Part shown: positions 11,942-18,651 of the stretch, in pieces
Numbering within the stretch: the first letter of the stretch is position 1
Layout of the letters: each line of letters opens with the position of its first letter
Source: Methylocaldum sp002005105
Lineage (GTDB): Bacteria; Pseudomonadota; Gammaproteobacteria; Methylococcales; Methylococcaceae
Direction: 5' to 3'
DNA length: 64,000 nucleotides
Assembly (NCBI RefSeq): GCF_051027545.1
Contig: NZ_CP194902.1
Coordinates: forward strand, 2,418,001-2,482,000
Notes under the pieces: model-generated
What the model was told of the DNA's origin: nothing
Database searches by the model: none
The model's input: the letters and a program-made list of their open reading frames with translations, nothing else
Program-made: the position numbers and the translations under genes

Positions 11942-12038
11942 AGCCCGCGTAGGGCGGAATAGCGTACTCGCGTATTCCACCGCATGGGAGTATTTCATTC
12001 GGCGCATTACGCTAACGCTAATGCGCCCTACGCGGGCT
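11942..12038. repeat. R3 inverted-repeat element, copy 1
   Basis: 97 bp bounded by AGCCCGCGTAGGGCG on the left and its complement CGCCCTACGCGGGCT on the right, with two inner palindromes (GGAATAGCG..CGTATTCC and GGCGCATTACGC..TAATGCGCC). Copies: 13670-13767 and, right-truncated, 15804-15881; a 15-bp right-end scrap is at 15230-15244. The Rhs reading frame opens inside this element and crosses its right end without a stop. Confidence 0.8.
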
Positions 12039-13294
12039 ACACCTACGATCTGGCCGGCAATCTGATTCAGCGGAGCGGCGGCGGGGCGACCCTCGCCTTA
12101 AGCTACGATGCCCTGGAGCGGCTGGTGGCCGCGAGCGGCACCGGGATTGCGCCGGAAACCTACGCCTACGATCATCAGGGTCGCCGTATCGAAACCTCGG
12201 TGGACGGGACGCCCCGGCGCTCCGTCTATGCCAGGGCGGAAGTTTGGAGTGACTACGGCAACACCTGGACCCAGGCGCAGGCGCTGTACACCTATGCCGG
12301 GCTCGACCGTCCGGTGATCCGGACCGGTGCCGGCGGCACCGCGTATTACCATGCCGACGCCCTCGGTTCGGTGGTGGCCGTGACCAATGCCGCCGGATCG
12401 ATCACCGCCAGCGCCCGCTACGACGCCTTCGGCCAGCCCCTCGCCGGCGGGGCTCTCCCGCGCTACGGCTACGCCGGCCGCGAACCCGACGCCACCGGGC
12501 TCATGTATTACCGGGCGCGCTACTACGATCCCCAGATCGGCCGCTTCACCCAACGCGACCCCGCGGGCTTTGTGGATGGGGTGAACCCGTATGCGTACGT
12601 CGGGAACAATCCGGTGAGTTTGACCGATCCGTTGGGGTTGGCGAAGTTGGCCCCGATCGCGAGCTCGAATGTCTCGGGGTATCCGGGGAACGGGGGTGGA
12701 AATGCGGCACTGGTTGGGACGACCATCGCGGCTCAGTTGCCGAGATTAACGACGTCTCTACCGATCGTCGAAAATGCAATTACCCGATATGCAACGCCGA
12801 TCCTGCAAGGCGGTGCGAGAGCCCTTGCCACGGGTCCCGGAGCGGCACTGGTCGGCACTTTCTTTCCGAGTAGCTTGGGCGATCCAAATGCCAATTGGAA
12901 GCCGGGTGACGCGGGGTTTTTGCCCTTTACGTCCAATGCAAGGGATTCGATTTATACTGCGAACGAGGTTGCAAAGTACGAAGTCGGAACGTTTAGCGAT
13001 CTTGCAAACCGCTCATCCACGGGCGATGGGCTAGATATTCACCATGCTGCGCAAAAGCACCCAGTTGGTCAGGTGATTCCTGAGTACGATCCTGCGACTG
13101 GCCCTTCAATAGCAATTCCTCGTGGCGAACACAGTCGAATTCCGACAATAAAAGGCGAATACAGTGGTTCCGCCCGCGATTTGCTCGCAAAAGACATTCG
13201 AAACCTTCGAAATTATACCAATGCGCCGAATGGTTCACTGGAAGAGTTGATTAAACTGAACAAAGACAAGTATCCAGGCGCTTTTTCTAAATAG
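11984..13294 (+). CDS. 5'-truncated Rhs core fragment with HNH-like nuclease toxin tip
   Basis: A 436-residue frame whose first 18 or so codons come from the R3 repeat; real Rhs sequence starts at YTYDLAGN. YD-repeats (residues 20-160) lead to the Rhs-associated core signature YYRARYYDPQIGRFTQRDP and NPYAYVGNNP..DPLGL ending at residue 219. The variable tip (220-436) carries DIHH at 351-354, H359 and GEH at 381-383, an arrangement recalling HNH/endonuclease VII-like toxins. The export and shell parts of an Rhs protein (usually over 1000 residues) are missing, so it is probably a displaced tip rather than a working effector. Start codon uncertain. Confidence 0.7.
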   Translation: MGVFHSAHYANANAPYAGYTYDLAGNLIQRSGGGATLALSYDALERLVAASGTGIAPETYAYDHQGRRIETSVDGTPRRSVYARAEVWSDYGNTWTQAQALYTYAGLDRPVIRTGAGGTAYYHADALGSVVAVTNAAGSITASARYDAFGQPLAGGALPRYGYAGREPDATGLMYYRARYYDPQIGRFTQRDPAGFVDGVNPYAYVGNNPVSLTDPLGLAKLAPIASSNVSGYPGNGGGNAALVGTTIAAQLPRLTTSLPIVENAITRYATPILQGGARALATGPGAALVGTFFPSSLGDPNANWKPGDAGFLPFTSNARDSIYTANEVAKYEVGTFSDLANRSSTGDGLDIHHAAQKHPVGQVIPEYDPATGPSIAIPRGEHSRIPTIKGEYSGSARDLLAKDIRNLRNYTNAPNGSLEELIKLNKDKYPGAFSK

Positions 13295-13302
13295 GAGCAC
13301 AT

Positions 13303-13662
13303 ATGAATAATGAGGCGTTTGTTGAAGCAATTAAGCAATATGTGGGGGAAGCGGCTGTTGAAGATATGATCGCAAATCTGAAGAATCCTCCCGGGCGGAG
13401 GGTTTCTCAAAAGGAAAAGATGCGTTCAGATTGGTATAACAGTCTTTCAGAGTTAGAAAGAGATTATATTGGCAGCATTGTCGCTGACGCAGTCCATGAG
13501 GCTCTATTTGGTCTGCTTGCGGTTTTGGATGGTGTAAGAGCAATTGAAGACGGCGAGAGCAAAGGCCATTTTGAACTGAGCTATGTAGACGAGAAAAACC
13601 AAATTCTTTTGAATAATCCTAACGACATTGGGTTGCATGACTTATTTAATGTATCTGAATAG
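13303..13662 (+). CDS. Probable immunity protein for the HNH-like Rhs tip
   Basis: A 119-residue soluble protein, 8 bases after the toxin-tip stop, with GGAG about 7 bases before ATG. It is mostly helical and acidic, with a conserved-looking core IVADAVHEALFGLLAVLDG and GHFELSYV. It has no membrane segment, as expected for an inhibitor acting in the cytoplasm against a nuclease. Assignment comes from position, size and cytoplasmic nature; I recall similar small proteins next to toxin tips but cannot name the family with certainty. Confidence 0.65.
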   Translation: MNNEAFVEAIKQYVGEAAVEDMIANLKNPPGRRVSQKEKMRSDWYNSLSELERDYIGSIVADAVHEALFGLLAVLDGVRAIEDGESKGHFELSYVDEKNQILLNNPNDIGLHDLFNVSE

Positions 13663-13669
13663 CCCGAGT

Positions 13670-13767
13670 AGCCCGCGTAGGGTGGAATAGCGTACTCGCG
13701 TATTCCGCCGCGTGGGGAACGTTCCATTCGGCGCATTACGCTCAAGCTAATGCGCCCTACGCGGGCT
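13670..13767. repeat. R3 inverted-repeat element, copy 2
   Basis: 98 bp with the same AGCCCGCGTAG / CTACGCGGGCT ends and inner palindromes as copy 1, diverged in the middle. Its right end directly abuts Rhs core sequence (AACCCGTATGCG) of the next toxin cassette. Confidence 0.8.
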
Positions 13768-13768
13768 G

Positions 13769-14440
13769 AACCCGTATGCGTATGTCGGGAACAATCCGGT
13801 GAGTTTTACCGATCCGTTGGGGCTGTCGCGGTTAAATCCAGTGAGGAGTCAGAACATATCAGTCTTTGCGGGCGTCAGACCCACCCATCCAAGCGGTGGA
13901 TCGATACCGCAGACAATCCGAGATATTGAGCCAGTCGAAGATGGTTATGATTTCAGCAATGGGGCGGTGCAGGTAGCCCGAGCCGATGTAGAAGTATGGC
14001 CACGTCAGGGTAAAGGTTTTAATTATCGGGCAACTGACGACCAAGGGAGCAAGCCGCTACAAGGCACTTTCAATACTGGCACATCTCTGAACATCAATCA
14101 GCTCCCCGAAGGTGATTATCGGGTTACTCCGCGTCCCCGAGTTCCTGAGCCAGGGCCAATTGGAAAAGTCCGCGATTTCTTCATGGTAGATCGGAACAAA
14201 AATGCTGGACGACCTACCATATCCAATACAGATAACTGGAATCAGGTGCGCTTTCCTGACGGGTCTATACACGAGGGGATTCAAATTCATCCGGGTCGCC
14301 AAGGCACAGCAAGTGGAAGCTCTCTCGGCTGCCTTGTTTGTACTGAGCCTGAGTACAACCAGTTGAATCAGATGTTCAACAGAAATTACGACAATGGCGG
14401 CGTCTTTTTGCATATCCGGCAGCAGCCAGCCAAGCCTTAG
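13769..14440 (+). pseudogene. Rhs core-junction fragment with L,D-transpeptidase-like toxin tip
   Basis: Right after the R3 element the frame reads NPYAYVGNNPVSFTDPLGL, the last Rhs core segment, nearly identical in DNA to the same part of the preceding cassette, then a 200-residue tip. No ATG precedes it; the first usable start is a GTG at 13799. Numbered from that GTG, the end of the tip has H164 (IHPG) and S175-L-G177-C178, the spacing and form of the YkuD/Tlde1-type L,D-transpeptidase site (H..S-x-G-C). I infer a peptidoglycan-acting toxin, consistent with the membrane-anchored neighbour. Without a full Rhs body it is probably silent. Confidence 0.6.
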
Positions 14441-14468
14441 ATTTTTGGTGTTGGAGGTTTATAGAGGT

Positions 14469-14822
14469 ATGAAAAAAATGCTTGTTCTTGTGGGGAGCCT
14501 TGGAATAGCAACAGTGTTAGGTTGGGGCTATTGGGTGTCGCTTAGTGACGCCCAGCATTGGCTACTATTTAACAAGCGGATTGCCGAAATTCACGCGGAT
14601 TTATTGCTAAATCGAAATACAACAGTAATGGTGCCGGATGAATTGATTGATGTGCAGATTTCGGCCTATCCAGGCTGGGTGCTTTTTAGTCCGCATGACG
14701 AAGAACATTCTTTTGTTCTAGCCTACGCGCCTGAAAAGAAGCCTGAGCCTTTTGCTGCAGATGGAGTGACTCGTCAGTGGCGTCAGGTAAATCCGCGCTG
14801 GTACGAATTACTGCCAAATTGA
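14469..14822 (+). CDS. Membrane-anchored probable immunity protein
   Basis: A 117-residue protein, 28 bases after the L,D-transpeptidase-like tip. The ATG at 14469 gives MKKMLVLVGSLGIATVLGWG, an N-terminal signal anchor, with the rest (acidic, Trp-rich) predicted to face the periplasm. A GGAGG lies about 11 bases upstream. Periplasmic placement is what an inhibitor of a cell-wall-acting toxin needs, which supports the pairing. Family not recognised. Its stop codon is in the same frame as the next toxin tail. Confidence 0.6.
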   Translation: MKKMLVLVGSLGIATVLGWGYWVSLSDAQHWLLFNKRIAEIHADLLLNRNTTVMVPDELIDVQISAYPGWVLFSPHDEEHSFVLAYAPEKKPEPFAADGVTRQWRQVNPRWYELLPN

Positions 14823-15053
14823 TCTATCCATTTTGCATCGAATCCACGCGGAACTCCGGCAGCGGCTAGAGCGCTCCCTCCAGGAGTAGCGGAGCAACCG
14901 TTACGCACGTTCGAGGTCGTGAAGTCATTTGATGTTCAGGCCGGTACCGTTGCCCCCGCATTCGGACAACTGGGTCTTGGAACTCAATTTCGATCTTCAA
15001 TGCAGTTGGGAGACTTGATTAGAGGTGGATTTCTTAAGGAGGTCAAACCATGA
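14823..15053 (+). pseudogene. TNT-like (DUF4237) toxin C-terminal tail
   Basis: Directly after the previous stop, an open frame without a start encodes NPRGTPAAARALPPGVAEQP, then a segment containing FEVVKSFDVQAGTVAPAFGQ and LGLGTQFRSS, ending LIRGGFLKEVKP. This order (RALPPG, strand, QAG..APAFGQ..GLGTQ, LI..G.LKEV) matches the C-terminal half of TNT-type NAD+ glycohydrolase toxins, including the conserved Gln of GQ..GxGxQ. The 5' half is missing. The TGA at 15051-15053 overlaps the next ATG (ATGA), as in toxin-immunity pairs. The family call is from memory of the motif pattern. Confidence 0.55.
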
Positions 15054-15331
15054 TTCGCTCATTCCCGGAGTTGCCGGACTGGTCGTTTGATATTGATGAA
15101 GTGTCTAACGGTGTCTACAAGGTTGTAGTTAGCCATAGATATGGGCACAAAATTTCAAAAACTGGAATTGATCCAGAGGCGCTAATTGACGATTGTAGGC
15201 GCGAAGCGACCGACATGCGCCTTGCTGATCGCCCTACGCGGGCTAAGAGCATATTCGGTCCAAAGCTTGGGATTACTGAGATGCCGGAAGCTACAAATAT
15301 CTTAAATACGGCAATCAAGGTACCGCGATGA
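15050..15331 (+). CDS. Hybrid small ORF: immunity-like head fused to a duplicated toxin tail
   Basis: A strong AAGGAGG precedes the ATG at 15050, which overlaps the TNT-like tail stop. Residues 1-58 (WSFDIDEVSNGVYKVVVSHR, then TGIDPEALIDDC..) look like a natural small protein, the likely partner of the TNT-like tail. From about residue 61 the frame passes through a 15-bp scrap of R3 (15230-15244) into SIFGPKLGITEMPEATNILN.., the duplicated tail also found at 11422. The chimera is a recombination product; whether the head still works is unknown. Confidence 0.5.
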   Translation: MIRSFPELPDWSFDIDEVSNGVYKVVVSHRYGHKISKTGIDPEALIDDCRREATDMRLADRPTRAKSIFGPKLGITEMPEATNILNTAIKVPR

Positions 15332-15359
15332 GTCAGATTTGTTTTGCTCGCAAAGAAGT
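15248..15359 (+). repeat. 112-bp duplicate of toxin tail and immunity start
   Basis: Bases 15248-15359 match 11422-11533 at all positions but one (offset 3826). The segment covers the last 27 codons of the truncated toxin, the overlapping ATGA and the first ten codons of the immunity gene. At 15360 the match stops exactly where an R1 repeat begins. Confidence 0.9.
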
Positions 15360-15490
15360 GCAGTTGGGCCAGCGGGTCCGTCGGCAAAGGATTGCCGACC
15401 TACGAATGCTTGAATCCATTTACCCGAGCCGAAGGCGCCAACGACTTCCGCCAAGCCTGTTTTGCCGTACGAGCGAGATGAAAACGCTCT
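15360..15490. repeat. R1 element (MITE-like), left end missing
   Basis: It begins AGTTGGGCC.., shares the inner GTCGGCAAAGGATTGCCGAC with the copy at 52661 and ends in the terminal repeat GATGAAAACGCTCT. The left terminal repeat is absent; the break coincides with the end of the duplicated immunity head. Confidence 0.7.
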
Positions 15491-15582
15491 AAAACCGAAG
15501 ACGGCGAAGTGCAGCAACAAAAGCCTGACTCTGTCACAGATTTTTCTACGGCTTCGCTATACGTAAAAAGAAGACACCGACC

Positions 15583-15741
15583 ATGAAAGCGCTTAACAAA
15601 TTCTACAAAGCAATATTATTTTCGCTTTTGTTTCCCGTCTCTGCCACAGCGGGCGGGGGAAATGGAAATGTCGAGATTGAACACGTCGGCGGCTACGGAA
15701 ACGCAGGAAAGGTGGGGTCAGGTCTTGCAATAGGGCCGTAG
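15583..15741 (+). pseudogene. 5' fragment of a secreted protein gene
   Basis: 52 codons: a clear signal peptide (MKALNKFYKAILFSLLFPVS, cleavage near ATA), then GGGNGNVEIEHVGGYGNAGK, then the frame enters repeat DNA (AAGGTGGGGTCAGG...) and stops. It looks like the start of a small secreted protein whose remainder was replaced by repeats. Function unknown. Confidence 0.5.
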
Positions 15742-15803
15742 GGCGGGTTAGCGTATTCGCGTAACCCGCCGTTCGAGTTGCGCCGCAAGCAAAAGGTGGG
15801 GTC

Positions 15804-15881
15804 AGCCCGCGTAGGGCGGAATAGCGTACTCGCGTATTCCGCCGCATGGGAGTATTTCATTCGGCGCATTACGCGAAAGCT
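15804..15881. repeat. R3 inverted-repeat element, copy 3, right-truncated
   Basis: It starts AGCCCGCGTAGGGCGGAATA and keeps the inner palindrome to GGCGCATTACGC, then is cut and joined directly to the left terminal repeat of an R1 element (AGAGCATTTTCAT at 15882). Confidence 0.75.
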
Positions 15882-16117
15882 AGAGCATTTTCATACCTAC
15901 TGTACGGGCACTCGCGAGTAGGTCGGGAATCCCTCCCAATCGCAAACGGCGTCTTCGGGAGCGCCGAAGCCGCCCTTCCCGACGCCACGTCCCGGCCGAG
16001 CGTCTTCGTCGGCAAAGGATTGCCGACCTACGAAAGCTTGAGTCGATCTACCCTGGCCGAAGGCGCCAACGACTCCTGCAGGCCTGTTTTGCCGTACGAG
16101 CGAGATGAAAACACTCT
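15882..16117. repeat. R1 element (MITE-like) with both terminal repeats
   Basis: Bounded by AGAGCATTTTCATACCT and GAGATGAAAACACTCT, imperfect inverted ends. The interior contains CACTCGCGAGT, GTAGGTCGGGAATCCCT, one arm of the R2 palindrome (CCAATCGCAAACGGCG at 15936) and GTCGGCAAAGGATTGCCGAC. No coding content; size and ends resemble a miniature inverted-repeat element. Confidence 0.75.
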
Positions 16118-16329
16118 AAGGGGCTACTCGGTAAACGGCGGGTTACGACGCATCGGATCCAAGCGTGCCCAGCAGGGGTTCCGTTGTGCGCGCCTAACCC
16201 GCCCTACAAACCCCGGGGTGAGGTACGAAACTAGACCTCGATCAAGCGTCGGCTGTGCCGGGTTTCCGCAACGCTTCAACCCGACCTAGGCCAAGCTTGG
16301 CAGGCTAGGCGCTGCATAGTTTCTACAGG

Positions 16330-17379
16330 CTAATCGACGCGCGCTGCGGCCGTGAGCCTTGGATTTTCCGAATACCGCAATGCGATAAACAGGAAAAACT
16401 GGGTTCCGAAGATCAGATTGGCCAGGACGAGGTGAATCGGCTGTACGAAAGCCGGAAATCCGAGACGATCCAGCGTTACCCCGGTGCCGATGGCGGCTAC
16501 CACCAAAGCCCCCAAGGCGATGCCGAAGTTTCGAAGCAGGTGTCCGCGTTCGAGGCGTCGTGCCAGATTCCAGACGAGCCACAGGTTTGTGAAGAGAATG
16601 ACGGAGGAGAACGAGCGGTGAATGTAGAAAATGATCGGAAATTCCTCCCGCCAAAGGTGGCGCTCGGCTTGATCGAAGGTCGTGGCGATGACGTCCACCG
16701 ACTCCCGGATCTGGGTTCCCATGGTGATTTGCAGCAGCGTCATTCCCATCGCTACCGCCAAGACCGTTTTGAATCTTGGCGATAGCGCGCCAGTATCGAG
16801 CCTCCGTATCGTGTCCTGCTGCGATCTCGCGATCGCGTAGATCAGGAGACACACGATCACGAAAGCGGTCACCATGTGGGCGGTAATCATGACCGGCCGC
16901 AGATTGCTGGCGACGACCGCAGATCCCAGCCAACCCTGAAACCCGACCAATAAGAATACGGATAAGGCGAGGAAGAAGACCGCCCGGTCTCGTCTCAGAT
17001 ATGGAATCGCATAGAGCAAGGTCAGCAGAATAAGCACTCCGATACTCACACCGATCAACCGATTGACATATTCGGTCCAGGTCTTGAGCGGATTGAACTC
17101 GGTATCCGCATAGCCGCGCTCGGCGTAAATCTCATGGTAATTCGGCGGCAGCTGGGATTCGTCGGTAGGCGGGACCCAGCGGCCGAAACAGGTGGGCCAG
17201 TCGGGGCAGCCCATGCCGGCACCGGATGCCCGTACGATACCGCCGACCAGGATCAGGAAATAAACGGCGGCGATCGTAATCAGGCCGATGCGGCGGAACC
17301 GTTTGGAAATCGCCGAGTCGGTCGCGTTTGAATGAAAAGCGTTCTGGGGATTGAAGTCGGAAGAGACCGTATCGTTCAT
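16330..17379 (-). CDS. ctaA: Heme A synthase (COX15/CtaA)
   Basis: A 349-residue polytopic inner-membrane protein. The ATG at 17379 is followed by a 25-residue cytoplasmic tail. I count about eight hydrophobic segments. GGIVRASGAGMGCPDWPTCF after the first segment and EYVNRLIGV, TAHMVTAF, YIHRSFSS and QPIHLVLAN carry the conserved His ligands of the two heme domains. It hydroxylates heme O to heme A for aa3-type cytochrome oxidase. ctaB and the oxidase genes are not in the window; the gene is flanked by repeats on both sides. Confidence 0.93.
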   Translation of the reverse strand: MNDTVSSDFNPQNAFHSNATDSAISKRFRRIGLITIAAVYFLILVGGIVRASGAGMGCPDWPTCFGRWVPPTDESQLPPNYHEIYAERGYADTEFNPLKTWTEYVNRLIGVSIGVLILLTLLYAIPYLRRDRAVFFLALSVFLLVGFQGWLGSAVVASNLRPVMITAHMVTAFVIVCLLIYAIARSQQDTIRRLDTGALSPRFKTVLAVAMGMTLLQITMGTQIRESVDVIATTFDQAERHLWREEFPIIFYIHRSFSSVILFTNLWLVWNLARRLERGHLLRNFGIALGALVVAAIGTGVTLDRLGFPAFVQPIHLVLANLIFGTQFFLFIALRYSENPRLTAAARVD

Positions 17380-17527
17380 GACTGATATTTCGACAAGATT
17401 GGGATGTTATGTTTGTACGATGCCGGACGGCGAGCCGGTATCGGCGTTCGGAGCGTTTTTCGCCGCAGTATAGTGGCGTGAATCGGGAACTCGGCACGCA
17501 CACTCAGAATACATGCGCAAACAAGCT

Positions 17528-17582
17528 TGTAGGTCGGCAATCCTTTGCCGACGACGATGTCGGGAAGGGATTCCCGACCTAC
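17528..17582. repeat. R1 core-type tandem palindromes
   Basis: GTAGGTCGGCAATCCTTTGC plus CGAC is followed by the variant GTCGGGAAGGGATTCCCGAC, giving an overall hairpin between ctaA and the next minus-strand gene. The stretch 17380-17618 holds nothing else recognisable. Confidence 0.75.
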
Positions 17583-17618
17583 GACAGCCTGGGGCGCTAC
17601 ACCACATCGGAAGATGCT

Positions 17619-18089
17619 CTAGCGAGCGGGCATGACCGAAAAGGATTCCGAAATGCTGAAACTGCGGCTACGAGAACTTTCGGATAAATCCTGATAATAC
17701 AACCGAATGCGATAGTTTCCGACCGGCAGTCGACCAATTCGATAGGTTCGGTAAAGCCCGGAGCCGGGGAGGGCGCTTTCCTCCGGTTGAAAGGTATAAA
17801 GGCACTGCCCGTAGTGGTTGACGACGATCTCGATTTCGTTTCCTTTCATCCGGGCATCGACACGGTCGTCGTTGCAACCGCGCCGCGGGTAATAAATCAG
17901 GATATCTTCGTTGGCGCGAGGACTATTGGGTTCGATAAAAAGGGTTTCGCCTTGCGCTCCACCGGGTCCCCGGAAATGTTCTTGGGCGACCGCCGGGAGA
18001 GGAAGAAGGCTCAACAAGAATGCCGGTATATGGCGGCGAACTCGGGATAACCGCGTCCATCGAAGCGTGGAAAAATGGCCGTTAGTCAT
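17619..18089 (-). CDS. Secreted protein of unknown function
   Basis: The ATG at 18089 overlaps the stop of the upstream CDP-alcohol phosphotransferase gene by 8 bases and gives 156 residues; an earlier in-frame start at 18140 is less likely. An Arg-rich head and hydrophobic core (RRHIPAFLLSLLPLPAVAQE) form a signal peptide. The mature part has two Cys (RRGCNDD, YGQCLY) that could form a disulfide, and a beta-rich C-terminal half (GNYRIRLYYQDLSES). I do not recognise the family. Overlap places it in the DUF2066 operon. Confidence 0.6.
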   Translation of the reverse strand: MTNGHFSTLRWTRLSRVRRHIPAFLLSLLPLPAVAQEHFRGPGGAQGETLFIEPNSPRANEDILIYYPRRGCNDDRVDARMKGNEIEIVVNHYGQCLYTFQPEESALPGSGLYRTYRIGRLPVGNYRIRLYYQDLSESSRSRSFSISESFSVMPAR

Positions 18090-18651
18090 TGCGCATGCCC
18101 AAGACTCGGGTTTCGCGGTAATAGCTGCTTCCCCAGACATATACGTACATCGCGCCGCTAACCAGCGTCGTCAAAAATACGATCGCGGTCAGGCCGGTGA
18201 TGAGGCTGGCGGGCAACGACACGAAGCCATGGTGCAGGAGTATGATGAATACCAGAAAGAGCTGAAGCAATGTATTCACTTTGCTGATCAGGAGCGGTTG
18301 CCCTTCGAAGGGCCGCAGCAGGAAGTAATACAGCACTGCACCGGTGAATATCACCAGGTCGCGCAAGACCACGGTGGCCATGAGCCAAAACGGGAGCAAT
18401 CCCATAAAGCTCAGCACGATATAAGACGAAACCAGAAGCAGCTTGTCGGCCAAAGGGTCGATATAGGAGCCGAGACGGGATTGCCAGTGAAAATGCTTGG
18501 CTAGAAAACCGTCCAGAGCATCCGATACACCCGCAATCACGAACAGCGTCAGAGCCCAATCGAAGCGCTTTTCCAGCATCGAACTGATGACAGGATAGAC
18601 GAGCAGGATTCGGCAAACCGAAATGATATTGGGTATATGACGTGCTTTCAT
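18082..18651 (-). CDS. CDP-alcohol phosphatidyltransferase, PgsA-like
   Basis: A 189-residue membrane protein with the family signature D-x2-DG-x2-A(K)-x8-9-G-x3-D-x3-D, seen as SDALDGFLAK ... GSYIDPLADK near residues 42-72, which binds the CDP and metal ions. About five to six hydrophobic segments. Such enzymes make phosphatidylglycerophosphate or cardiolipin-type lipids from CDP-diacylglycerol; the exact acceptor is not evident. It overlaps the upstream DUF2066 gene by 4 bases and the downstream gene by 8, so all three are co-translated. Confidence 0.9.
   Translation of the reverse strand: MKARHIPNIISVCRILLVYPVISSMLEKRFDWALTLFVIAGVSDALDGFLAKHFHWQSRLGSYIDPLADKLLLVSSYIVLSFMGLLPFWLMATVVLRDLVIFTGAVLYYFLLRPFEGQPLLISKVNTLLQLFLVFIILLHHGFVSLPASLITGLTAIVFLTTLVSGAMYVYVWGSSYYRETRVLGMRND

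Larger units (their letters stand above)
15742..16329. other. Repeat-only stretch between the island and ctaA
   Basis: 588 bp made almost entirely of extragenic repeats: a GGCGGGTTAGCG..AACCCGCC palindrome right before and after 15742, GGTGGGGTCAG units (15709 and 15795), a truncated R3 (15804-15881), an R1 element (15882-16117) with one R2 arm inside (15936), and a diverged GGGTTTCCGCAACGCTTCAA repeat near 16260-16285. No credible gene. Confidence 0.7.
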
